Source: Actinomycetales bacterium (GTDB lineage Bacteria; Actinomycetota; Actinomycetes; Actinomycetales; Beutenbergiaceae). Taken from it: a DNA stretch of 29,232 bases. Location of the stretch: positions 1 to 29,232 of the forward strand of contig JAENWO010000001.1 in NCBI GenBank assembly GCA_016649925.1, given 5' to 3'. Positions 20,322 through 27,643 of this stretch are shown one piece after another; the stretch's first letter is position 1; every line of letters begins with the position of its first letter. The notes beneath the pieces are model-generated. The model was not told the DNA's origin. It searched no databases and saw only the letters and a list, made by a program, of their open reading frames with translations. Position numbers and translations under genes: made by a program.

Positions 20322-21311
20322 ATGAGCCAGATCGACACCGGCGGAGTGCACATCCCGGTGCTCGCCGACCGGTGCCTGGAGCTCCTGGCCCCGGCACTGC
20401 GCGACGCGGGCGCGGTGTGCGTGGACGCCACGCTCGGCCTCGGTGGCCACAGCGAGCTCGTGCTGACTGCCTGCCCCGGGGCGACGGTGATCGGCATCGA
20501 CCGCGACCCTGCGGCACTCGAGCTGGCCCGCCGCCGGCTTGCCCGGTTCGGTGACCGGTTCACCGCGATCCACGCGGTGTACGACGAGATCGGTGACGTC
20601 CTCGTCGAGCACACGCCGACCGGGTCGGCCCAGGGCATCCTCTTCGACCTCGGCGTCTCCTCGCTCCAGCTCGACGAGGCCGAGCGCGGGTTCGCGTACT
20701 CCCAGGACGCGCCGCTGGACATGCGGATGGACCAGACCCGGGGCCGCACCGCAGCGGAGCTGCTCGCCGAGGAGTCCGAGGCGGAGCTCCGCCGGATCCT
20801 CTACCGCTTCGGGGAGGAGAAGTTCGCCCCGCGCATCGCGGCCGCGATCGTCGCCCGCCGCGGCACCGACCCGGTCCGACGCAGCGGGCAGCTCGTCGAG
20901 ATCGTGCGCGAGAACATCCCGGCCGCGGCCCGGCGGAAGGGTGGCAACCCGGCCAAGCGCACGTTCCAGGCGCTCCGCGTGGCCGTCAACGCCGAGCTCG
21001 AGGTCCTCGAGCGGGCGATCCCCGCCGGGATCGACGCCCTCGCCGTGGGCGGGCGGATCGTCGTGATGTCCTATCAGTCGCTCGAGGACCGGATCGTCAA
21101 GCGCGCCCTCGCCGCCGGTTCCGTCTCGACCACGCCGGCGGGCCTGCCCGTCGAGCTCCCAGAGCACCAGCCCTACCTGCGTCTGCTCACCCGCGGCGCC
21201 GAGGACGCGGACGAGGCGGAGCGGGCCAGGAACCCCCGCTCCGCCTCCGTCCGGCTGCGGGCCGCCGAACGCCTACGACCGACCCACCACCACCGCCCGG
21301 AGTCCTCCTGA
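20322..21311 (+). CDS. rsmH: 16S rRNA (cytosine(1402)-N4)-methyltransferase
   Basis: A 329-residue SAM-dependent methyltransferase that modifies C1402 of 16S rRNA in the ribosomal P site. The family opening H-I-P-V-L is at 10-14, the SAM loop D-A-T-L-G-L-G-G-H-S at 35-44, and I-G-I-D-R-D-P carries the acidic ligand. F-D-L-G-V-S-S-L-Q-L-D, R-G-F-A-Y and P-L-D-M-R-M are the RsmH core, and R-V-A-V-N-A-E-L follows the helical insert. All motifs are intact. ATG 20322 follows GGAAGG. The stop overlaps the next start as TGATG, so ftsL is likely translated by reinitiation. Confidence 0.97.
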   Translation: MSQIDTGGVHIPVLADRCLELLAPALRDAGAVCVDATLGLGGHSELVLTACPGATVIGIDRDPAALELARRRLARFGDRFTAIHAVYDEIGDVLVEHTPTGSAQGILFDLGVSSLQLDEAERGFAYSQDAPLDMRMDQTRGRTAAELLAEESEAELRRILYRFGEEKFAPRIAAAIVARRGTDPVRRSGQLVEIVRENIPAAARRKGGNPAKRTFQALRVAVNAELEVLERAIPAGIDALAVGGRIVVMSYQSLEDRIVKRALAAGSVSTTPAGLPVELPEHQPYLRLLTRGAEDADEAERARNPRSASVRLRAAERLRPTHHHRPESS

Positions 21312-21712
21312 TGAGTGCCGTGCCCGCCCGCGCCCCACAGATCCGGCCCACCGCCACACCGAGCTGGCGCCCGCGCCTGCGGATAGTGCGGGCGCCCGCC
21401 CCGGTACGCACACATCTGCCGTTCGTCCTGCTCTGCCTGTCCATCCTCGGCGGCGCGCTCCTCGGCGCGCTCATGCTCAACACCTCGATGGCAGCCACGG
21501 CGTACGAGCTCCATGACGCCGAGATCAGCCTCGCCCGCCTGTCCGAGTCGGAGCAGGTGCTCGCTGCCCAGGCGGACCAGCTCTCCTCCGCTCCGCAACT
21601 CGCCGCGCGCGCTACCGCCATCGGCATGGTTCCTGCGGAAGGCTTGAGCTACATCCGGTTGTCGGACGGTTCGATCGCGGGGCCCGTTGCGGGCCTCATC
21701 GGTGGGGAGTGA
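21311..21712 (+). CDS. ftsL: FtsL-like small bitopic division protein
   Basis: 133 residues: a basic, Pro/Arg-rich cytoplasmic tail (1-35), one transmembrane helix (about 36-58) and an extracytoplasmic heptad-like segment (E-L-H-D-A-E-I-S-L-A-R-L-S-E-S-E-Q-V-L in pieces, about 66-100) typical of FtsL, which pairs with FtsB/FtsQ and activates FtsW–FtsI at the septum. Sequence conservation in FtsL is poor, so the call rests on topology and on position between rsmH and ftsI, where ftsL always lies. It shares bases with the rsmH stop. Confidence 0.88.
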   Translation: MSAVPARAPQIRPTATPSWRPRLRIVRAPAPVRTHLPFVLLCLSILGGALLGALMLNTSMAATAYELHDAEISLARLSESEQVLAAQADQLSSAPQLAARATAIGMVPAEGLSYIRLSDGSIAGPVAGLIGGE

Positions 21713-21723
21713 GAGGCAGGAGC

Positions 21724-23508
21724 ATGTCGCGTACCCACCCGTTCACCGCCGTCGGTCGCCCCGAACGCCGTCAGAGCGTGCTGCTGGCGACCCTGCTGAT
21801 CGTCATCCTGGTGTTCGCGGGCCGCTTGGTCTACGTCCAGGCGATCATCGGACCGGCCCTCGCCCAGGTGGCCCGTGCCGAGCGGACCGACACGATCGAG
21901 CTGGTCGCACCGCGCGGAGAGATCCTCGATGCCGACGGCGTCGTGCTCGCCACCACGGTGGAGACGTATGACGTCCGGGTGGACCTGCGCCAGATCCCCG
22001 ACTTCCGGCTCTACGACGAGAACAGCACGGTGGTCGGCTGGGGTGCGGCCGCCGCGGCCGAGGTGCTCGCACCGGTCCTGGACGCCGCACCGAACGAGCT
22101 CGGCGCGCAGCTGGTGGGCGACGACGGCTACTTCCTCCTCACCAAGGGCGTCTCGCCCGAGGTGTGGCAGGCGATCGCGGCGCTGCGTGTCAACGGCGTC
22201 ACCTCCGAGCGCATCGGCGCGCGGGTGTACCCGAACGGCAACACCGCGGGGAACGTCCTCGGTTGGGTGAACGCCGACGGCGCCGGAGCCGCCGGCCTGG
22301 AGTACACGCTCCAGGACCGCCTCGTCGGCACGGACGGCGAGACCACCGTCGAGATCGGCGCCGCCGGGCAGGTGATCCCGACCGGGCAGCAGTCCACGGT
22401 CGCGGCCCAGGCCGGCTGCACCGTGCACACGACGATCGACTCCGACCTGCAGTGGCGCACCCAGAGCGTGCTCGACGACTCCGTCTCCCGATTCGGCGCG
22501 GAATGGGGCGCCGTCGTCGTCTGGGAGGTCAAGACCGGCCGCATCCTGGCCCTCGCCGACTCCGAGTCCGTCAACCCCAACAACCCGCTCGCCTCGGACG
22601 AGAACGACCGCGGCGCCCGGTCCGTCCAGGGCGTCTACGACCCGGGTTCGAGCGGCAAGGTGCTGACCGTGCTCTCCGCACTCGAGGAGGGCGTCGTCAC
22701 GCCGACCTCCCCGATCGAGGACCCGTACCGCCTCACCACCGCGAACGGCCAGGTCATCACCGACCACACGCCGCACCCGGACCAGGTCCTCACCACCACC
22801 GGGGTCCTCGCCGAGTCGTCGAACACCGGAACGGTGAACATCGGCTCCCTGATGACGAACGAGACGCGCTACCAGTACATGCGCCAGTTCGGCTGGGGCG
22901 CGAGGACTGAGCTCGGCCTTCCGGGTGAGTCCGCCGGGCTGCTCACCCCCTACGACCAGTGGGACGGCCGGCAGCAGTACACGACGATGTTCGGTCAGGG
23001 CCTGTCCGTCACGCTCGTGCAGAACACCGCCGTGTTCGCCACCGTCGCGAACCAGGGCATGCACCTGGACCCGCGCATCGTGGACGGTTACACCTGTGCT
23101 GACGGGGTGTACCAGGCGCTCGTGCCGGCCGAGCCCACCCAGGTGGTCTCCCCGGAGAGCTCGCAGGAGATGATCAACATGCTCGAGAGCGTCGTCGACG
23201 ACGGCGGTACCGGCACCCAGGCCGCGATCGAGGGCTACCGGATCGCCGGCAAGACCGGCACGGCGCAGATCCCCGACGGCGCCGGGGGCATCACCGACGT
23301 GGCGGCGTCCTTCGTCGGCATCGCCCCCGCGGACGATCCCGAGATCGCTGTCGGCGTGGTCATCTACCGTCCCTCCAGCGGCATCTACGGTGGCAGGATC
23401 GCCGCCCCGGTCTTCCACGACGTGGCGGCGTTCGCGCTGCAGTCCCTGGGGGTACCCCCGAGCTCGGAGCCGGCGACGCCGTACCCCCTCACTCCCGACG
23501 CCCCCTGA
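21724..23508 (+). CDS. ftsI: Septal peptidoglycan transpeptidase (class B penicillin-binding protein, FtsI/PBP3)
   Basis: 594 residues from ATG 21724. A short cytoplasmic tail and one membrane helix (about 17-40) are followed by the dimerisation/pedestal domain (R-G-E-I-L-D-A-D-G at 64-72) and the transpeptidase domain with S-S-G-K (nucleophile S309, K312), S-S-N (365-367) and K-T-G-T (510-513). It cross-links septal peptidoglycan and is the target of β-lactams. No C-terminal PASTA domain is present. The reading frame extends to GTG 21709, overlapping the ftsL stop; ATG 21724 is preferred because GAGAGG and AGGAG precede it and proteins of this family start M-S-R-x-x near here. In actinobacteria it is often called pbpB. 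Confidence 0.96.
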   Translation: MSRTHPFTAVGRPERRQSVLLATLLIVILVFAGRLVYVQAIIGPALAQVARAERTDTIELVAPRGEILDADGVVLATTVETYDVRVDLRQIPDFRLYDENSTVVGWGAAAAAEVLAPVLDAAPNELGAQLVGDDGYFLLTKGVSPEVWQAIAALRVNGVTSERIGARVYPNGNTAGNVLGWVNADGAGAAGLEYTLQDRLVGTDGETTVEIGAAGQVIPTGQQSTVAAQAGCTVHTTIDSDLQWRTQSVLDDSVSRFGAEWGAVVVWEVKTGRILALADSESVNPNNPLASDENDRGARSVQGVYDPGSSGKVLTVLSALEEGVVTPTSPIEDPYRLTTANGQVITDHTPHPDQVLTTTGVLAESSNTGTVNIGSLMTNETRYQYMRQFGWGARTELGLPGESAGLLTPYDQWDGRQQYTTMFGQGLSVTLVQNTAVFATVANQGMHLDPRIVDGYTCADGVYQALVPAEPTQVVSPESSQEMINMLESVVDDGGTGTQAAIEGYRIAGKTGTAQIPDGAGGITDVAASFVGIAPADDPEIAVGVVIYRPSSGIYGGRIAAPVFHDVAAFALQSLGVPPSSEPATPYPLTPDAP

Positions 23509-23512
23509 CCGG

Positions 23513-23518
23513 TAGATT
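23513..23518 (+). promoter_or_regulatory. Putative leaderless -10 (TAGATT) of murE
   Basis: TAGATT, then CCCCGT, then ATG 23525, in the 16-base gap after ftsI. There is no Shine-Dalgarno, so murE may be started from an internal promoter as well as by read-through. Confidence 0.4.
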
Positions 23519-23524
23519 CCCCGT

Positions 23525-25102
23525 ATGAGCACCTCTGGTGAATCGGCGTCGCCCGCCCGCGGCCGGGGGCACCTGCTGTCCGAGCTCGCCGGCACGTTCG
23601 GTCTCGCCGTCTCGCCCACGGGGTCGCAGGACCTCGGTGCGGCGGTCGCCGGACTCTCGCTCGACAACCGCACGATCGCGACCGGTGAGGTCTTCGCCGC
23701 CCTTCCCGGTGCGAAGGCACACGGCGCCGCATTCGCCCGGGCCGCCGTGGACGCCGGTGCCGTCGCGGTCCTCACCGATCCCGACGGCGTCGAGCTCGTC
23801 GGACCGGTGAGCGTCCCGATCCTGGTCAGCGAGGATCCGCGCGGACTTCTCGGCAACCTCGCCGCCTGGGTGCAGGACGCGCCGGCCACGCGGCTGCGCA
23901 CGTTCGGCATCACCGGGACCAACGGCAAGACCACGACGTCGTACCTGCTTGAGTACGCGCTCGCGGCACTCGGGTCCACCACCGGCATGATCGGCACGGT
24001 CGAGCTCAAGGTCGGTGACCACCGCTCGCCGGCGCACCTGACCACCCCCGAGGCTCCCGAGCTGCACGCGCTCCTCGCCCGGATGGTTCTAAGCGGCGTG
24101 CGTGACCTGGTGATGGAGGTCTCCTCCCACGCGCTCGCCCTGCACCGCGTCGACGGCATCGTCTTCGACCTGGTGGCGTTCACGAACCTGACGCAGGACC
24201 ACCTCGACTTCCACGGCACCCTCGAGGACTACTTCGCGACGAAGGCGCAGCTGTTCACGCCCCGGTGGGCGCGCCGTGGCGTCGTCGTGGTGGACGACGC
24301 CTGGGGTCAACTGCTCGCCCGTGAGGCGACCATCGACGTCGTCACGCTCGGCACCCACCTGCGTGGCCCGGACGCGGACTGGCAGGTGAGCACCACCGGC
24401 ACCCGGGGGGACCACACCGACTTCACGATCACGCACCGCGACGGCCGCAGCCTCTCCACCACGATCTGGCTCCCGGGCCACTTCAACGTCGCGAACGCGG
24501 CGCTCGCCCTCGTGATGGCGATCGAGGCCGGCGCCGAGCTGCCCGTCCTGCGCCGGGAGCTCGGTGACGGGCTGCGGCCGGTCGTGCCCGGTCGGATGGA
24601 GCTGGTGGCGCCCGCACCGCGCTGCCTCGTGGACTTCGCCCACAACGCCGAGGCCCTCGAGCTCGCGCTCGCGGCGCTGCGTCCCTGGACGAAGGGCCGC
24701 CTGTTCGTCGTGTTCGGGGCCACCGGCGAGCGCGACCGCGGCAAGCGGGAGGCGATGGGCCGCGTGGCCGTGGAGGGCGCGGACGTCGTCGTCATCACCG
24801 ACGACGACCCGCACGACGAGGACCCCGCCACGATCCGCGCGGAGGTGATGTCCGGCGCGCTGGGCGCCCTCGGCCGGGCTCAACGCGCGGGTCGCACCGT
24901 CGACCTGTTCGACGTGTCGCCGCGACAGGCCGCGATCCGCCGCGCCGTCAGTTTCGCCGGGCCGGCCGATACGGTGCTCGTAGCCGGCCGCGGACACGAG
25001 ACGTGGCAGGAGATCGCCGGGGTGAACCACCACCTCGATGATCGTGAGGAGGTGCGCGCCGCGATGAGCCAGCGCACGCGCACCGTCGGCGTGGACGGAT
25101 GA
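23525..25102 (+). CDS. murE: UDP-MurNAc-tripeptide synthetase (Mur ligase MurE)
   Basis: A 525-residue cytosolic ATP-dependent ligase adding the third amino acid to UDP-MurNAc-L-Ala-D-Glu. The ATP loop is G-T-N-G-K-T (131-136), and the carbamoylated-lysine region and S-S-H-A-L are at about 200-204. N-L-T-Q-D-H-L-D-F-H-G is at 221-231, and the C-terminal domain has A-G-R-G-H-E (487-492). The substrate motif reads D-D-P-H (427-430), where DAP-adding enzymes such as E. coli and mycobacterial MurE have D-N-P-R; the Arg that holds the free carboxylate of diaminopimelate is replaced. This argues for L-Lys or L-Orn as substrate. It follows ftsI by 16 bases and overlaps murF (ATGA). Confidence 0.94.
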   Translation: MSTSGESASPARGRGHLLSELAGTFGLAVSPTGSQDLGAAVAGLSLDNRTIATGEVFAALPGAKAHGAAFARAAVDAGAVAVLTDPDGVELVGPVSVPILVSEDPRGLLGNLAAWVQDAPATRLRTFGITGTNGKTTTSYLLEYALAALGSTTGMIGTVELKVGDHRSPAHLTTPEAPELHALLARMVLSGVRDLVMEVSSHALALHRVDGIVFDLVAFTNLTQDHLDFHGTLEDYFATKAQLFTPRWARRGVVVVDDAWGQLLAREATIDVVTLGTHLRGPDADWQVSTTGTRGDHTDFTITHRDGRSLSTTIWLPGHFNVANAALALVMAIEAGAELPVLRRELGDGLRPVVPGRMELVAPAPRCLVDFAHNAEALELALAALRPWTKGRLFVVFGATGERDRGKREAMGRVAVEGADVVVITDDDPHDEDPATIRAEVMSGALGALGRAQRAGRTVDLFDVSPRQAAIRRAVSFAGPADTVLVAGRGHETWQEIAGVNHHLDDREEVRAAMSQRTRTVGVDG

Positions 25103-26562
25103 TCCGGATGCGCCTGGCCGAGATCGCCGACGCCACCGGCGGGGTGGTCATCGGTCCCGACGGCGCACCCGCCGACGGCGCACCCGCCGACGGCGCACCC
25201 GCCGACGCCGCAGCCTCCACGTCCGTCACCGGCGGGGTGGTCATCGACTCCCGGGAGGCGGAGGAGGGCTCGCTCTTCGTCGCGCTGCCCGGGGAACACG
25301 TGGACGGGCACGACTACGTCGCCACCGCGATCGCACGTGGCGCCGCGAGCGCCCTCGTCGCCCGCCCCGTGCCGGGTGTCGCGACGCCGCTCGTGCAGGT
25401 GCCCGACGTGCAACGCGCGCTCGGCGACCTCGCCCGCCACGTCCTGAGCCGGCTCCGCCTCGCCGCCGACGTGCGGGTGGTCGCGATCACCGGGTCGGTC
25501 GGCAAGACCAGCACGAAGGACCTCCTCGCGCAGCTGCTCACCCCGCTCGGTGGCGTCATCGCGCCCGTCGGGTCCTTCAACAACGAGATCGGGCTGCCCC
25601 TGACGGTGCTGCGCGCGGACCGCTCGACCCGCGTGCTCGTCCTCGAGATGGGTGCGGACGCCCCTGGCAACATCACCTACCTGACCGCGATCGCCCCGCC
25701 GGACGTCGCCGTCGTCCTGGCGGTGGGCTCGGCCCACCTGGGTCGCTTCGGGAGCGTGGACGCCATCGCGGCCGCCAAGGCCGAGCTCGTCCAGGGTCTG
25801 CGCCAGCACGGGTTGGCCGTCCTGAACGCCGACGACGCCCGGGTTGCAGCGATGGCGCCCCTGGCGGCCGGTGAGCGGGTCGTCACGTTCGGGAAGAACC
25901 CGGACGCGGACGTGCGTGCCGTGGGGGTCAGCACGGATGCCGAGGGTCACGCGAGCTTCACGCTCCTCCATTCCGGTGCGCGCGCCGACGTCACCCTCGC
26001 GCTGTTCGGCGAGCACCACGTGGCCAATGCGCTCGCCGCCGTCGCCGTCGCCGTCGAGCTCGGCCGGCCGCTGGCGGAGGTCGCGCGCACGCTCGCCACC
26101 GCCGCGGCGCTCAGCGCCCACCGGATGCACGTGGTCGACACGCCCGGCGGTGTCCGCGTGATCGACGACGCCTACAACGCCAACCCCGACTCCACCCGCG
26201 CAGCCCTGGAGGCCCTCGCGGTGATGACCGGCCGGGACCGGCGCAGCGTCGCGGTGCTCGGCGAGATGCTCGAGCTCGGGGAGGCCTCCGGCACCGAGCA
26301 CGACGCGATCGGCCGCCTCGTGGTCCGGCTCGACATCGCCAGGCTCGTCGTCGTCGGCGCGGGCGCCTACCCGATCCACACCGGCGCCCGGCGGGAGGGC
26401 GCCCAGGGGGAGGTGTCCACGTTCGTCGAGACGATCGAGGACGCCTGGGAGCTGTTGCGCACCGAGCTCCGGCCGGGCGACGTCGTGCTTGTGAAGTCCT
26501 CGAAGGGGGCCGGTCTGGCCCGGCTCGGTGACCAGCTCACCACCCTGGGGCAGGCCACGTGA
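25099..26562 (+). CDS. murF: UDP-MurNAc-tripeptide–D-Ala-D-Ala ligase (MurF)
   Basis: A 487-residue Mur ligase adding D-Ala-D-Ala to complete the pentapeptide precursor. The ATP loop is T-G-S-V-G-K-T-S (131-138), followed by F-N-N-E-I-G-L-P and E-M-G-A, both MurF-specific. The central H-V-A-N-A-L-A-A and C-terminal D-D-A-Y-N-A-N-P-D-S motifs are intact. An unusual insert at residues 22-36 consists of three G-A-P-A-D repeats inside the N-terminal substrate domain, coded by a 15-bp tandem repeat; it falls between V-I-G-P-D and V-V-I-D-S-R. ATG 25099 overlaps the murE stop; an internal ATG at 25108 is also possible. The stop overlaps the mraY GTG. Confidence 0.96.
   Translation: MIRMRLAEIADATGGVVIGPDGAPADGAPADGAPADAAASTSVTGGVVIDSREAEEGSLFVALPGEHVDGHDYVATAIARGAASALVARPVPGVATPLVQVPDVQRALGDLARHVLSRLRLAADVRVVAITGSVGKTSTKDLLAQLLTPLGGVIAPVGSFNNEIGLPLTVLRADRSTRVLVLEMGADAPGNITYLTAIAPPDVAVVLAVGSAHLGRFGSVDAIAAAKAELVQGLRQHGLAVLNADDARVAAMAPLAAGERVVTFGKNPDADVRAVGVSTDAEGHASFTLLHSGARADVTLALFGEHHVANALAAVAVAVELGRPLAEVARTLATAAALSAHRMHVVDTPGGVRVIDDAYNANPDSTRAALEALAVMTGRDRRSVAVLGEMLELGEASGTEHDAIGRLVVRLDIARLVVVGAGAYPIHTGARREGAQGEVSTFVETIEDAWELLRTELRPGDVVLVKSSKGAGLARLGDQLTTLGQAT
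25159..25203 (+). repeat. Three 15-bp tandem repeats inside murF
   Basis: GACGGCGCACCCGCC three times in direct contact, with a degenerate fourth start (GACGCCGCAGCC). Being a multiple of three, copy changes would keep the frame and only lengthen or shorten the G-A-P-A-D stretch. Confidence 0.92.
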
Positions 26563-27641
26563 TCGCCGTCCTCGTCTCCGGCGCGACCGCGCTGGCCGTG
26601 TCCCTGTTCGGCACGCCGCTGTTCATCCGGTTCCTCGTGCACCGCAACTACGGTCAGTTCATCCGTCAGGACGGTCCGACGGCGCATTTCACCAAGCGCG
26701 GTACGCCCACCATGGGCGGTGTGGTCATCATCGGGGCCACGCTCATCGGGTACACCGGCGCAAACATCTTCGCCGGTCGACTGCCGAACGCCTCCGGCCT
26801 GCTGCTGCTGTTCCTGATGGTCGGTCTCGGCGTGATCGGCTTCCTCGACGACTACATCAAGATCAGCCGGCAGCGCTCCCTCGGGCTGAGCCCGAAGTGG
26901 AAGATGATCGGCCAGGGCGCGATCGGCATCGTCTTCTCGGTCGGTGCCCTGCAGTTCCCGTCCGCGGGGTACCGCACGCCGGCCAGCACCGAGATCTCCT
27001 TCTCCCGCGACATCGGGATCGACCTGGCGTTCGCCGGCACCACCCTCGGGCTGCTGCTGTTCGTGATCTGGTCGAACTTCCTCATCACGGCGTGGTCGAA
27101 CGCGGTGAACCTCACCGACGGCCTCGACGGTCTCGCCACCGGTGTGAGCATGCTCGTATTCGGTGCCTACGTCATCCTCACGCTGTGGCAGACGAACCAG
27201 TGGTGCCAGATCCTCTCCACCGCCGGACCGAGCTGCTACGAGGTGCGAGACCCGCGTGACCTCTCGATCGTCGCGGCCGCGATCGTGGGTGCGTGCTTCG
27301 GCTTCCTGTGGTGGAACGCCTCCCCGGCGAAGATCTTCATGGGGGACACGGGCTCGCTCGCCCTCGGTGGTGCGCTCGCCGGCCTGTCCATCCTGACGCG
27401 CACCGAGGTCCTCGCCGCGATCATCGGTGGACTCTTCGTCATCATCGTGCTCTCCGACGTCATCCAGATCGGCTTCTTCAAGATGACCGGGAGACGGGTG
27501 TTCAAGATGGCGCCGCTGCACCACCACTTCGAGCTGATGGGTTGGGGCGAGGTCACGATCGTCATCCGGTTCTGGATCATCGCCGCCCTGTTCGTGTCCG
27601 TCGGGCTCGCCATCTTCTACGCCGAGTGGATCGTCGGCTAG
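26559..27641 (+). CDS. mraY: Phospho-MurNAc-pentapeptide translocase (MraY)
   Basis: A 360-residue integral membrane enzyme with about ten helices that transfers phospho-MurNAc-pentapeptide to undecaprenyl phosphate, giving lipid I. Catalytic and Mg-binding residues are visible: D97-D98 in F-L-D-D-Y, N-A-V-N-L-T-D-G-L-D-G-L (181-192), F-M-G-D-T-G (260-265) and the P-L-H-H-H-F-E motif (about 319-325). The N-terminal T-P-T-M-G-G motif is at 49-54. The GTG start at 26559 shares bases with the murF stop (GTGA). Length is standard. Confidence 0.97.
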   Translation: MIAVLVSGATALAVSLFGTPLFIRFLVHRNYGQFIRQDGPTAHFTKRGTPTMGGVVIIGATLIGYTGANIFAGRLPNASGLLLLFLMVGLGVIGFLDDYIKISRQRSLGLSPKWKMIGQGAIGIVFSVGALQFPSAGYRTPASTEISFSRDIGIDLAFAGTTLGLLLFVIWSNFLITAWSNAVNLTDGLDGLATGVSMLVFGAYVILTLWQTNQWCQILSTAGPSCYEVRDPRDLSIVAAAIVGACFGFLWWNASPAKIFMGDTGSLALGGALAGLSILTRTEVLAAIIGGLFVIIVLSDVIQIGFFKMTGRRVFKMAPLHHHFELMGWGEVTIVIRFWIIAALFVSVGLAIFYAEWIVG

Positions 27642-27643
27642 CG

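Noticed and set aside
21649..24219. An 856-codon reverse open frame across ftsI and murE
   Set aside because: It spans two well-supported essential genes on the other strand and lacks any domain; it is antisense codon-bias artefact.
25159..25203. CRISPR-like or regulatory repeat
   Set aside because: The repeats are directly adjacent with no spacers and code an in-frame G-A-P-A-D peptide inside murF.
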